From positions 1-34,202 of the forward strand of contig WTHD01000071.1 of assembly GCA_011523265.1 (NCBI GenBank): DNA of 34,202 nt. The letters run 5' to 3'. The DNA is from Candidatus Binatota bacterium (GTDB lineage: Bacteria > Desulfobacterota > Binatia > Bin18). The notes under the pieces were generated by a model. It saw nothing but the letters and a program-made list of their open reading frames with translations. It was not told the origin of the DNA and made no database searches. The translations under genes were made by a program, and so were the position numbers. Positions 25,071 through 33,902 of this stretch are shown piece after piece; position 1 is the first letter of the stretch; every line of letters begins with the position of its first letter.

Positions 25071-27224
25071 TTAGGAGGGCACGCGTGACACTTTGACCAC
25101 TCCCCTCACTCGCTCCAAGTTGCGCATGACACGCTGAAGATCATCGGCGCTTGGGATGAGGACTTCAAATACATTGAGGGCGCGTTTGTCCGACAGAGTC
25201 CGGACATTAGCATTGGAGATATTGAGTCCGACGGTGCTGATCGCTTTACTCATATTGGTCAGAAGGCCGGGGCGGTCTTCTGACAGGACTTCGATTTTCA
25301 CAAGACGCGTATAATCTGCGGTGGGGTCCCAACTGACGGCAACATGTCGTTGAGGATCACTTTCCAGCAGGCGCTGGCAGGCAATCGTATGAACGGTGAC
25401 TCCCTTGCCTCGCGTGATAACGCCCACAATGCGTTCCCCAGGGAGGGGGTTGCAACAGCGTCCGAACCGAATCAGGACGTTCCCGATCCCACCGACCTTC
25501 ACCCCACTTGAATCCTCTGATGGAGGTTTCTGGCGGATTTTTTCAAGCTCGGTGGTCTGCGCCGTCCGATCGAGCGTTTCGGTGAATTGAGGAAGGAGGT
25601 GGCTGAGCACCTGTCCCGCTGTCACTTGCCCGTAACCCAGGGCCGCAAAAAGCGTTTCTTCATTGTTAAATCCCAGCGCCTCTAGTGTTGGCCCGATTTT
25701 GCGTTGTTTACGCAGCGCCGTCAGTGAGCTGTGATTGCGGCCTAACTCACGCTCAAGGAGCTCTTGCCCCAGGGCAACGCTGCGTTCTCGCTGTTCTTCT
25801 TTGAGCCAGTGTCGAATCCGGGCTTTGGCCTTCGGGGTTTTGACAATTTTCAACCAGTCTTTGCTGGGCGATTGGTTTTTGGTTGTGATGATTTCGACGA
25901 CATCGCCGTTTTGGACCTGATACCGCAATGGAACCTGACGTCCGTTCACCCGGGCACCGGTGCAATGATTCCCGACTTCTGAGTGAATACGGTAGGCAAA
26001 ATCGATAACCGACGCGCCACGCGGAAAGCTGTTGAGGTCGCCTTGCGGGGTGAAGGCGTACACTTCTTCGGTAAAGAGATCTTCCTTGATGGTATGGAGA
26101 AATTCTTGAGGGTCCTGGACGTGCTGTTGTAACTCAACCAGTTGGCGCAGCCAGGCGAAACGTTGTGCTTCCTCTTGTCCTTGGCCGTCTTTATAGGTCC
26201 AATGGGCGGCGATGCCTTCCTCTGCGACCCGGTGCATCTCGCGGGTTCGAATCTGAACCTCCATCCGTTCGCCATGCGGTCCAATGACGGTGGTATGAAG
26301 CGACTGATACATATTCGCCTTGGGCAGGGCAATATAATCCTTAAAGCGGCCAGGAACGGGACGCCAGTGACTGTGGACTATGCCCAACGCCTGATAACAT
26401 TCGCGCATGGATTGCACGATAATGCGGAAGCCGACCAAGTCATAAACCTGGCTGAAGACCAGATTCTGAGACCGCATTTTTTGATAGATCGAATAGAAGT
26501 GTTTTGGACGGCCGGAAACTTGGGCTGTAATGTCGGTCTCGGTCAACGTCTTTTTGAGGATGTCAATAACTTCGGTAATATATTGCTTCCGCTCACTCTT
26601 CTTCTTGATAATGCTTCGCTTCAGCTCGGAGTAGACCTTCGGGTGTAGATAGCGTAGCGCGTTATCCTCGAGTTCGCTCTTCATCCAATAGATACCTAAA
26701 CGATGGGCCAGCGGAGCATAAATTTCGAGCGTCTCCGACGAAATCTCCCGCTGTTTATCCTCACTGAGGTAGGAGAGCGTTCGCATATTATGGGTACGGT
26801 CGGCGAGCTTCACCAGAATAACGCGGATATCCTGCGCCATGGCAAAAATCATTTTCCGAAAATTTTCGGCCTGACGCTCTTCACGAGTGGTGAAGTGAAT
26901 TTTGCTGATCTTTGTCACCCCATCGACCAGGGCGGCGATCTCATTGCCAAAATGCTGTTCGATCTGATCGAGAGTAGTTAAAGTATCCTCTACCGTATCG
27001 TGCAGCAGGCTGGTGACGACGCTCGGCACATCGAGCTTCATATCGGTAATAATTGCAGCCACTCCCACCGGATGGATAAAATAGGGCTCGCCAGAGTGGC
27101 GCTTCTGGCCCTGATGCATACGTTCCGAAAACGCGTACGCATCCGTGATCAGGCCGACCTTCGCCTCAGGATGATAGGACTGGACTTTCGTAATAATTTG
27201 ATTCAAGTCGTGGTGCTGGTTCAT
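25071..27224 (-). CDS. rel: Bifunctional (p)ppGpp synthetase / hydrolase (Rel/SpoT type)
   Basis: The enzyme makes and degrades the stringent-response alarmone. The 717-residue protein shows an HD hydrolase domain (His51, and His75-Asp76 in SLLHDTVED), so hydrolysis should be active. The synthetase domain has YDLVGFRI (Asp262) and RFKDYIALPKANMYQSLHTTV. The RFKD form (RxKD) is typical of bifunctional enzymes, unlike ExDD of synthetase-only RelA. A TGS domain covers about residues 385-450, a Cys-Cys segment (GRCCNPLPGERIVGVI) follows, and an ACT domain closes the protein. Its start overlaps the gmk stop as ATGA. rpoZ, often between gmk and spoT, is missing. Confidence 0.97.
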   Translation of the reverse strand: MNQHHDLNQIITKVQSYHPEAKVGLITDAYAFSERMHQGQKRHSGEPYFIHPVGVAAIITDMKLDVPSVVTSLLHDTVEDTLTTLDQIEQHFGNEIAALVDGVTKISKIHFTTREERQAENFRKMIFAMAQDIRVILVKLADRTHNMRTLSYLSEDKQREISSETLEIYAPLAHRLGIYWMKSELEDNALRYLHPKVYSELKRSIIKKKSERKQYITEVIDILKKTLTETDITAQVSGRPKHFYSIYQKMRSQNLVFSQVYDLVGFRIIVQSMRECYQALGIVHSHWRPVPGRFKDYIALPKANMYQSLHTTVIGPHGERMEVQIRTREMHRVAEEGIAAHWTYKDGQGQEEAQRFAWLRQLVELQQHVQDPQEFLHTIKEDLFTEEVYAFTPQGDLNSFPRGASVIDFAYRIHSEVGNHCTGARVNGRQVPLRYQVQNGDVVEIITTKNQSPSKDWLKIVKTPKAKARIRHWLKEEQRERSVALGQELLERELGRNHSSLTALRKQRKIGPTLEALGFNNEETLFAALGYGQVTAGQVLSHLLPQFTETLDRTAQTTELEKIRQKPPSEDSSGVKVGGIGNVLIRFGRCCNPLPGERIVGVITRGKGVTVHTIACQRLLESDPQRHVAVSWDPTADYTRLVKIEVLSEDRPGLLTNMSKAISTVGLNISNANVRTLSDKRALNVFEVLIPSADDLQRVMRNLERVRGVVKVSRVPS

Positions 27225-27895
27225 TCGGTCCCTATGGGTGGTGCATCACACGTCGAGTGAGCAGAATCGCTATACAGGGGAGAGAGGTCCAGGCGTGAGA
27301 CGCGAGTTCTTTCTGCACAGAGAATGGCGTGTAACACCGCGACGCTGGCCTCGAGTTGGTCGTTGATGACGCAATAGTCATAACGGGCTAACGCCCGAGT
27401 CTCTTCCTGCGCACGCCGAATGCGTTGCGTAACGGCCTCTTCCTCATCCGTCCCGCGCGCGCGCAAGCGATCTTCCAGTTTTTGCCACGAAGGCGGCAGG
27501 ATAAAAACGAGTACGGCCTCTGGATAACACAGCTTGAGCTGCTCAGCCCCCTGGACATCAATGTCCAATAGGAGGTCCTGGCCCGTGTTGAGCGTACTCT
27601 CGATAGTCGTGCGCGTCGTACCGTAGTAGGCTCTGTGGACCCGAGCCCATTCGGCAAAAGCCTCCTGATCCCGAAGCGAAAGAAAAGTCTCCTCACTCAC
27701 AAAGTGATAGTCTTTGCCGTCTATTTCCCTCGCCCGGCGAGGTCGAGTGGTATGAGAAATTGACCAGTTTAGATTCGATGTTTTCGCAATCAGCTCATGC
27801 GCCAGGGTGGTTTTCCCAGTCCCAGAGGGGGCTGACAAGATCAGAAGAATTCCACGCCGAGAGAAGCGCAAGTATTGATCAGCGTCGTCCAACAT
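27221..27895 (-). CDS. gmk: Guanylate kinase
   Basis: Gmk phosphorylates GMP to GDP. The 224-residue product (E. coli 207) has the P-loop SAPSGTGKTTL at residues 21-31, the GMP-binding SISHTTRPRRAREIDGKDYHFVSEETF, and LLLDIDVQGAEQLK. There is a short N-terminal lead (about 14 residues) and a C-terminal tail of about 20 residues beyond the core. It is coupled by a 4-base overlap to the downstream rel gene and follows yicC by 3 bases. Sharing a transcript with rel joins GTP-pool enzymes, which is biologically sensible because ppGpp inhibits Gmk in several bacteria. Confidence 0.96.
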   Translation of the reverse strand: MLDDADQYLRFSRRGILLILSAPSGTGKTTLAHELIAKTSNLNWSISHTTRPRRAREIDGKDYHFVSEETFLSLRDQEAFAEWARVHRAYYGTTRTTIESTLNTGQDLLLDIDVQGAEQLKLCYPEAVLVFILPPSWQKLEDRLRARGTDEEEAVTQRIRRAQEETRALARYDYCVINDQLEASVAVLHAILCAERTRVSRLDLSPLYSDSAHSTCDAPPIGTE

Positions 27896-27898
27896 ACG

Positions 27899-28774
27899 TT
27901 ATTCTATATTTTGCACTTGTTCGCGAATTTTTTCCACCTCCTCCTTGGCCTGGACGACGAGATGGCGGATAGACGCATCATCGGCCTTTGCACCGATCGT
28001 GTTGATCTCCCGTTGCATCTCTTGCAGGAGAAAGTCCATTCGTTTTCCAACCGGCTCAGCTAGTCGGAGGAGAGCGGAGAACGCACCGAGGTGACTTTGA
28101 AGTCGGACGCATTCCTCAGTGATATCGCTCTTTTGGGCCAGACTTGCCACATCCTGCAGAACGCGCCGGCGATCAGAGTCGAGATGGGGCAAAAGCGTGG
28201 TGACCTTGTCTGCCAATTTCTGTCGCGTGGCCTGTTTGGTGTGTGTACTGCGCCGTCCGACACTCCGACGTATTTTTTCGAGGGTCGCAATTCGTCCGCG
28301 GAGATCGCGTTGCAGAAATTTTCCTTCGCGCCGCCGGTGTCGCTCCAGCGCGGTGAGTGCACGTTGCAGCGTCTTCTTTGACGCCTCAATCTCGGTATTG
28401 CAGGGCCGATATGCTTCGGCGATCTGGAACACTTCTGGCCGGGACAGAAAAAAATGGAGGGTCAGGTCTCCTCCGAGGTCGAGCGTACTCTTGAGTTGCC
28501 TGGCAGCTTTTATGTACGCTCGCGCAAGCTCAATATTGGGAACAACTGTGTATGAGCGCGCCGTCTGCCCTGAGAGTGTGAGGAAAACTTCAATCCGCCC
28601 GCGCTTTATCTGCGTGGCAACCATTGCCCGCAATTCGTCTTCAATCGCGAGAAAGCCGCGGGGCAGATGGAGTTTGACTTCGAGAAAACGGTGATTAACC
28701 GCACGGATATCGACTGTTGCACGTCCGCCCGAAAAGGCGAGGCTCCCGTTTCCAAATCCGGTCATACTTTTCAT
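27899..28774 (-). CDS. yicC: YicC-family endoribonuclease
   Basis: The 291-residue product matches E. coli YicC in length. It has the N-terminal family signature MKSMTGFGNGS followed by VDIRAVNHRFLEVKLHLPR, and the C-terminal DUF1732-type end KRMDFLLQEMQREINTIGAKADDASIRHLVVQAKEEVEKIREQVQNIE in outline. YicC proteins were shown to be endoribonucleases; the in-cell target here is unknown. The start overlaps the upstream rfaE1 stop by 4 bases, and gmk follows after 3 bases. The yicC-gmk order is widely conserved. Confidence 0.93.
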   Translation of the reverse strand: MKSMTGFGNGSLAFSGGRATVDIRAVNHRFLEVKLHLPRGFLAIEDELRAMVATQIKRGRIEVFLTLSGQTARSYTVVPNIELARAYIKAARQLKSTLDLGGDLTLHFFLSRPEVFQIAEAYRPCNTEIEASKKTLQRALTALERHRRREGKFLQRDLRGRIATLEKIRRSVGRRSTHTKQATRQKLADKVTTLLPHLDSDRRRVLQDVASLAQKSDITEECVRLQSHLGAFSALLRLAEPVGKRMDFLLQEMQREINTIGAKADDASIRHLVVQAKEEVEKIREQVQNIE

Positions 28775-29784
28775 GACAGGGGTGTCCTTAATGCGGTTTT
28801 CAATTCTTCCCTATTAACAGTTGCCGTACCGACTTTGCCGACTACAATTCCAGCCGCGTGGTTGGCGAGAATGGTAGTGGCCTCGAGTCCAGCACCGGTT
28901 CCGAGGGCGAGCGCGCACACGGCAACGACAGTGTCACCTGCCCCTGTGACATCAAAGACCTCACGGGCGGTGGTTGAGAAATGGGCCGCGCGACGATCCG
29001 GTTGAAATAAGCTCATGCCTTCTTCACCGCGAGAAACAAGCACGGCCTCCGCGTCCCATAGATCGAGAAGCTGAATGCCGGCCTGTTGCAAGGTTGCGTC
29101 ATTCACAATGTCGACCTGAGTAGCTTGTCCTGCTTCTTCTTTGTTCGGCTTCATAAGACTCGCGCCACGATAATGAACAAAATTTTGGCGTTTCGGATCG
29201 ATCACGTAGACAAAGTCCAGTTGCGTTCGCAGCCTGGCCAGCAGGCCGAGCAGGTCGGCCTCAATCAGCCCTTTGCCGTAGTCCGACACCACACAGACAT
29301 CAAAGTCGTGGATATGGCGCTGGATAAAGGTCCGCAGTCGCGCTCGTACGCGCGCACTCGGTCTATCGGTCGGGTCACGATCAAGTCGGACGACTTGCTG
29401 GCTGTGGGCAATGATACGGGTCTTGCTAATGGTCTCATACGGACTGCTGGTCACCATACCCCCGACGTTTGCGCCCTGTCTCAGTAATTCTCTCCGCAGG
29501 AGTCGGCCCGCCTGATCCTTGCCTACAACGCCACAGACTGTCACACTGCCGCCCAAGGCACGGATATTGGTCACCACATTTCCGGCTCCTCCGGCGTGCA
29601 GGCTCTCACGCGTGACACGCACGACAGGAACAGGTGCTTCAGGGGAGATACGGTTGACTTGGCCCCAAATGTAACGATCGAGCATGAGGTCGCCAATGAC
29701 CAGTACCCGAACGCGCGAGAATCGCGGGAGGAGGGCGGCGAGGTTACCGAACGACTGATGGCGGCGAGAAGACGGAGGCTTCAT
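28771..29784 (-). CDS. rfaE1: D-glycero-beta-D-manno-heptose-7-phosphate kinase
   Basis: This PfkB-family kinase phosphorylates heptose-7-phosphate at C1 on the way to ADP-heptose. The 337-residue product equals the N-terminal half of E. coli HldE. Motifs are VIGDLMLDRYIWG (31-41), GGAGNVVTNIRALGG (65-79), VVSDYGKGLI, and the PfkB C-terminal signature DVTGAGDTVVA with the catalytic base Asp284. It stops without any adenylyltransferase domain; that activity is encoded at 24079-24558 on the other strand. It lies between a glycosyltransferase and yicC, and is coupled to yicC by an ATGA overlap. Confidence 0.95.
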   Translation of the reverse strand: MKPPSSRRHQSFGNLAALLPRFSRVRVLVIGDLMLDRYIWGQVNRISPEAPVPVVRVTRESLHAGGAGNVVTNIRALGGSVTVCGVVGKDQAGRLLRRELLRQGANVGGMVTSSPYETISKTRIIAHSQQVVRLDRDPTDRPSARVRARLRTFIQRHIHDFDVCVVSDYGKGLIEADLLGLLARLRTQLDFVYVIDPKRQNFVHYRGASLMKPNKEEAGQATQVDIVNDATLQQAGIQLLDLWDAEAVLVSRGEEGMSLFQPDRRAAHFSTTAREVFDVTGAGDTVVAVCALALGTGAGLEATTILANHAAGIVVGKVGTATVNREELKTALRTPLS

Positions 29785-29802
29785 AGCGATCCTTTCTGTC
29801 GC

Positions 29803-30945
29803 TCACGGCGCTGCCGCCAAGAGTTCGTAATAGAGGGCTTCATTAGCACGTGCTGTTGTCTCGATATCAAAATGCGTACGGACCTTGGCTTGTCCATGGG
29901 CGCCCAAAGTCTTTGCCCAGTCAGGGGAGCGCAGGCATTGGAGGAGCGCATTGCACAAGGCTGAGGGGTCTTGAGCTGGTATGAGGAGACCTGTTTCTCT
30001 ATCGGTGATAAGCTCGGGAATACCGCCAACCCGGCTTGCCACCACTGGGAGACCCGCCGCCAGCGCTTCAATAACGGCGACGCCCAAACCTTCCCAAACG
30101 GGAGTGTGAACAAAAATGTCTGCAGCGGCTAAATGCGCAGATACGTCTCGACAAAATCCGGCAAAGTGAAACACGGAAGCTAGGCCAAGCGCACGCACAC
30201 GGGCCTCTAATTCCGGCCGGAGTGGCCCATCTCCACAGATGAGGTAACGGAGGGATAGCGCCTGGCCGGTCTGCCCAGCGTGCTGACCCTGCTGACAGTC
30301 GGAGTGGAGTTTGGCTGCTGCTTCGATTAGTGTGTGGGGAGATTTGCGCTTCGTCAGCGTACCGGCCATGAGAATAACTGTGGTATCCTCGCCGAGTCCG
30401 TATTGGTGTCGAATAGCCATGCGTTGGGAGGCCGTGGGCAGAAACTGCTCGGTATCAATACCACTCGGGATAATGCGGATAGTCCTATCGGAAATATGTG
30501 CGGTTCCCAGTGCGGCCGCCACGCCTGAGGAGATTGCGACGATCATGTCAACCTGCCTGCCATACAGAAACCGACTCAACCAGCCCGCCTTGATTGGGTA
30601 ATCCATCCGACGCGTGACAAGGCGGCGGACTGGCAGGGCATGGAGCCACGGACTGAGTGCATGTGCTCTGGCCGTATGGAAATGCACGAGGTCGTAGCGT
30701 TCCCGACGGACGAGACGACGCAGACGCCATCCTGCCAGACCATCAAGATGATTACGGACCGAGAGAGGCTGAACGGCGAGGTTGTCGTGCTGGAGGCGCT
30801 GAGCCAAGATGCCGTGCAGCGGAGTTGCAACATGGGAGATATGGCCAGCTCGGTGAAGGTAGCGGGTCAGACCCAACACCTGGGCTTCTCCGCCTCCCCA
30901 ATGCCGTTCTGGGTCAACGTGCAGGATCCGTAACCGGCGTGTCAT
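29803..30945 (-). CDS. Glycosyltransferase, GT4-like (GT-B fold)
   Basis: The product has 380 residues if started at the ATG at 30945 (MTRRLRILHVDPERHWGGGEAQV), which places the glycine-rich acceptor-side loop near the N-terminus as is usual; an upstream ATG at 31005 would overlap the preceding gene much further. The C-terminal donor domain shows VILMAGTLTKRKSPHTLIEA, FHFAGFCRDVSAHLAAADIFVH and the E-x7-E motif region WEGLGVAVIEALAAGLPVVASRVGGIPELI. The sugar and acceptor are not readable from sequence; the neighbours suggest the LPS core. The start overlaps the upstream fusion gene by 32 bases. Confidence 0.87.
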   Translation of the reverse strand: MTRRLRILHVDPERHWGGGEAQVLGLTRYLHRAGHISHVATPLHGILAQRLQHDNLAVQPLSVRNHLDGLAGWRLRRLVRRERYDLVHFHTARAHALSPWLHALPVRRLVTRRMDYPIKAGWLSRFLYGRQVDMIVAISSGVAAALGTAHISDRTIRIIPSGIDTEQFLPTASQRMAIRHQYGLGEDTTVILMAGTLTKRKSPHTLIEAAAKLHSDCQQGQHAGQTGQALSLRYLICGDGPLRPELEARVRALGLASVFHFAGFCRDVSAHLAAADIFVHTPVWEGLGVAVIEALAAGLPVVASRVGGIPELITDRETGLLIPAQDPSALCNALLQCLRSPDWAKTLGAHGQAKVRTHFDIETTARANEALYYELLAAAP

Positions 30946-32605
30946 GAGAAGTGTTTCGGGACGAGCTCTGTGCAGAATCTGACGCCTGCTCCCACAGCTT
31001 GGCATATTTCAGGAAAACGTAGAATGCCGAGGTCGCAGCAACAAAAAGGCCGGGAAGCCCATCTCTGATACATCCTCGGAAAAAATAAAAGCTCAGAAAG
31101 CGCCACAACGGGCGCAACAACACGTCGCTCAGATACTTCCGGCGCTTCCGCAGCCTCAGCTCGCGGGACGAAATATCTGTCAGGCTGTTCACGGTGCGAA
31201 GATGGGCACTGATATCGGTGTAGGTATAGTGATGGAGGTTCCCGCTCAGGTGCTCGGAGCGGCCATGCAGGAGCACTTTTTCATGAGGATCGACCCCTCC
31301 CCACCTGACCTTGTGTTTCCGGAAGAGCCGGAGCCGATAGCTGGGGTACCAGCCGTGCCACCACCAACGCCCTAAATAGTGGACGAGGCGTGGGATATAG
31401 AATCCGTCGACTGCGGGGTCATCCTGTTGCAGCACAACCTGAATCTCGTTCTGAAGGAGCGGGCTGACTTCTTCATCTGCATCAATATTAAGGATCCACT
31501 CATGGCTTGCCTGAGAGAGAGCAAAACGTTTTTGCTCAACATAGCCCGGCCACGCACGCTGAATGATACGGGCTGAATACTCTTGACAAATCTCTATAGT
31601 CTTATCGGTGGAAAAGGAGTCAACCACGACGATCTCATCGCACCACTTGACGCTTTCAAGACAGCGCCGAATAGCTTGCTCCTCATTAAAGCAGACAATA
31701 CAGCACGAGATAGGACGCCGAGGAACGACGCCAGGAGATGGGCCGAGAGCGTGGACCGCACCGGGTGTCTGCGCGCTGGCTACAGATGGCGCGCGACGCC
31801 GTTTTCGTCTGGCGTACTCGCGGTCTTTCCGGCGACGCACGGACAGCAACGTTTTGAGCAGGGAGCGGCGCTGCTTGGATGGCGGCAGAGGAGGACCGAG
31901 ATAGGCATACAAAAAGAACAGGCGCTCAGTCTGCCGGGCTCGACGGCCTAGAGTCCGGTCGAGCTGCACCAGATTTTTAACGCGCCGCCGCAGTGTCAGG
32001 CTCGGACAGTGTTTGAGACGATCAAGATCAACGAGACAAAATCGCCACCTCGGTCCATGCTGCGCTTCGCATTCTTCCACCAGCAGGTTCGCGTCTCTCA
32101 GATCTCCGCTATACAGACCGGCCGCGTGAAAAGATCGCACGAAGAAGGCCAGTTCGCGAAGAAAAAGGCGACGCTGTGCCACAGACCAGCGCGGTGCAGA
32201 CTCCCGCCAATAGTCCGAAAGTGAAGGATACGACAGTGCTTGGCTGATATAGACACTCTCCTGCACCAGGCCGGCTCTCCGCTTCTCCACAACGGCCAAT
32301 GGTTGAGGAACGGGAAAGCCATGCGTCTGTAACAATTGCGCTCCACGCCACGCCCGGCGAGCCGGGGAGCCGTGGATCAATGCATCCGCCCGGCGACGCC
32401 AGTGAGTCAGTTGGTGGCGCTTGAGCACGACGGACTGGGTCGAATCGGACATCAGCGTTACTGTCGTGCCTGTGTCCTGTTTGAGAATGCGGGTGCACCG
32501 CCAGTGGGTTGGCTGCGAAGAAACGAGGTCTGTGACTCGCGCAGCATCCAGATGTGAATGGACAATGGCGGGCACGGTCGTACTAACGGAACTCGTAACG
32601 CTCAC
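30914..32605 (-). CDS. Fusion of LPS-type sugar kinase and family 2 glycosyltransferase
   Basis: The 563-residue protein joins two enzymes. Residues about 30-240 form a Kdo/heptose kinase-like (WaaP/KdkA-type) fold: Lys62 in SVVLKRH, the catalytic loop FHAAGLYSGDLRDANLLV with Asp168 and Asn173, and Asp193/Asp195 in LVDLDR. A basic, Arg-rich linker spans about 255-295. Residues about 298-540 form a WaaE/KdtX-like GT2: ISCCIVCFNEEQAIRRCL, VVVDSFSTDKT (Asp329), NIDADEEV (Asp375, Asp377) and a membrane-associating C-terminus near FLSFYFFRGCIRDGLPGLF. The start is GTG 32605. Phosphorylation plus glycosylation of the LPS inner core is the likely role. Confidence 0.85.
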   Translation of the reverse strand: MSVTSSVSTTVPAIVHSHLDAARVTDLVSSQPTHWRCTRILKQDTGTTVTLMSDSTQSVVLKRHQLTHWRRRADALIHGSPARRAWRGAQLLQTHGFPVPQPLAVVEKRRAGLVQESVYISQALSYPSLSDYWRESAPRWSVAQRRLFLRELAFFVRSFHAAGLYSGDLRDANLLVEECEAQHGPRWRFCLVDLDRLKHCPSLTLRRRVKNLVQLDRTLGRRARQTERLFFLYAYLGPPLPPSKQRRSLLKTLLSVRRRKDREYARRKRRRAPSVASAQTPGAVHALGPSPGVVPRRPISCCIVCFNEEQAIRRCLESVKWCDEIVVVDSFSTDKTIEICQEYSARIIQRAWPGYVEQKRFALSQASHEWILNIDADEEVSPLLQNEIQVVLQQDDPAVDGFYIPRLVHYLGRWWWHGWYPSYRLRLFRKHKVRWGGVDPHEKVLLHGRSEHLSGNLHHYTYTDISAHLRTVNSLTDISSRELRLRKRRKYLSDVLLRPLWRFLSFYFFRGCIRDGLPGLFVAATSAFYVFLKYAKLWEQASDSAQSSSRNTSHDTPVTDPAR

Positions 32606-32619
32606 AACAACGGGCTTTC

Positions 32620-33900
32620 CTACATATAGCCGAGATCAGTCAGACGCTTTTCAAGATCGGCCTTTTCCGTCTCTGACATAACGAACTCTGGCGTTGCGAC
32701 ACGCGATCCGTGTCGTATGTCCTCAATCCGGCGCTGAAGCAGCTCAGCCATATCTTGGCGTTGGTGGACCAAGTTGTACCGTTCCGAAGGATCGTTCGGA
32801 AGGTGGTACAGCTCTGCGGGAATACGCGGATTATTGGGGGCATGGATGTATTTCCACTCGGACGTACGCCAACCGACCCGCTGATCGCGCGGATCTGAAC
32901 GGACGCGCAAAAACGCTTCTATATAAGCCTCCAGGCCGAGCGGGGTATCATCCAGCAGGGCCGGCTTGATACTCGTCCCATGAATCCCATGCGGAACCGG
33001 AGCCCCGACGAGATCCAGCAGGGTTGGCAGGGCGTCGATCTGGCGGACGAGCTGAGGGACGAGTTTGCCCGCTGGCAGGCGGAGAGAGTCTGTCCCAGCT
33101 CCCAACATCGAAAAGACCAGCGGCACACGGACGAGATCCTCGGAGACGTCCATCTCGTGCCCTTCTCGCTTGATCGTTTTCCGTCCGGACAGATCGCGTA
33201 CCAGGCGATACCAGCGGTATTGGAGGTCTGTCTGGACGACATGTTCGCCATGGTCGCCGTGAACTACGACGAGAGTATTCTCAGACAGCACGGTGAGGAG
33301 TCTGCCCAACTCGGCGTCCAGACATGATAATGCGCGCTCGTAGCGATTCCGGCCGTAGGTCTGGCCTCGGAAGGCCGGCAGGATATGCCGCCGATGATGC
33401 AGTTCCCATAAGTGTAAAAAGCCGAACCACGGCTGCTGCACCGGTAGGCTTTGCAGGCGCCGCCGAAAATCTGTACCCCAATTTGTGGACAGGTAGGCTG
33501 ACCCCTCTCGACAGCGGTAGACGTCAAACCCGCGGTCCAGACCGGTCTCAGGAAAGAGGGGGCCACTCACTTCCGCCCAGGTATGGTAGCCATATGCCCG
33601 GAAGGCGTCGGCCAAGGATGGAACGGCCGGGTTTAGTTTCAGCCCGAAAATCGAACGAATGCCGTGTACGAAGGAGTAGCTGCCGGTCAGCAGGCCGGCC
33701 ACACAGGGCGTTGTTGACGAAGCCGAGGCAATGGCCTGCGTACAGGCCGCACCGGAACGAACGAGGCGGTCTAGGGTCGGCGTCTGTGCGCCCCGGTCCT
33801 CGCCGACAACAGCATCGGCACGTAAACAGTCAATTAAGAGAAAAAGGATATTCGGACGATTCATACGGATATGCCGGTTGGACCCTGATTCCTGGGCCAT
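32620..33900 (-). CDS. Sulfatase-fold (alkaline phosphatase superfamily) hydrolase or transferase
   Basis: The 426-residue protein has the PF00884-type fold: NILFLLIDCLRADAV with a metal-binding Asp24, LLTGSYSFVHGI (70-81), and VVVHGDHGEH with Asp216-His217. The position where sulfatases carry the Cys/Ser that becomes formylglycine is Thr63 (STTPCVAGLLTG), and the next conserved Arg is Val67. A Thr at this site is the nucleophile in phosphoethanolamine and phosphoglycerol transferases of the same superfamily, so transfer or phospho-ester chemistry is at least as likely as sulfate hydrolysis. No membrane segments are obvious, unlike EptA. The start may be 33900 or the ATG at 33864 (MNRPNILFLL); neither has a clear ribosome site. 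Confidence 0.8.
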   Translation of the reverse strand: MAQESGSNRHIRMNRPNILFLLIDCLRADAVVGEDRGAQTPTLDRLVRSGAACTQAIASASSTTPCVAGLLTGSYSFVHGIRSIFGLKLNPAVPSLADAFRAYGYHTWAEVSGPLFPETGLDRGFDVYRCREGSAYLSTNWGTDFRRRLQSLPVQQPWFGFLHLWELHHRRHILPAFRGQTYGRNRYERALSCLDAELGRLLTVLSENTLVVVHGDHGEHVVQTDLQYRWYRLVRDLSGRKTIKREGHEMDVSEDLVRVPLVFSMLGAGTDSLRLPAGKLVPQLVRQIDALPTLLDLVGAPVPHGIHGTSIKPALLDDTPLGLEAYIEAFLRVRSDPRDQRVGWRTSEWKYIHAPNNPRIPAELYHLPNDPSERYNLVHQRQDMAELLQRRIEDIRHGSRVATPEFVMSETEKADLEKRLTDLGYM

Positions 33901-33902
33901 GC

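Noticed and set aside
24585-25091. GTGTCACGC (24585-24593) and GCGTGACAC (25083-25091) as terminal repeats of a mobile element
   Set aside because: The right copy lies inside the coding sequence of rel, the arms are only 9 bp, and there is no transposase or target duplication between them.
32620-33900. Annotation as a true formylglycine-dependent sulfatase
   Set aside because: The modified Cys/Ser is replaced by Thr63 and the following Arg by Val67, so only the fold can be claimed.
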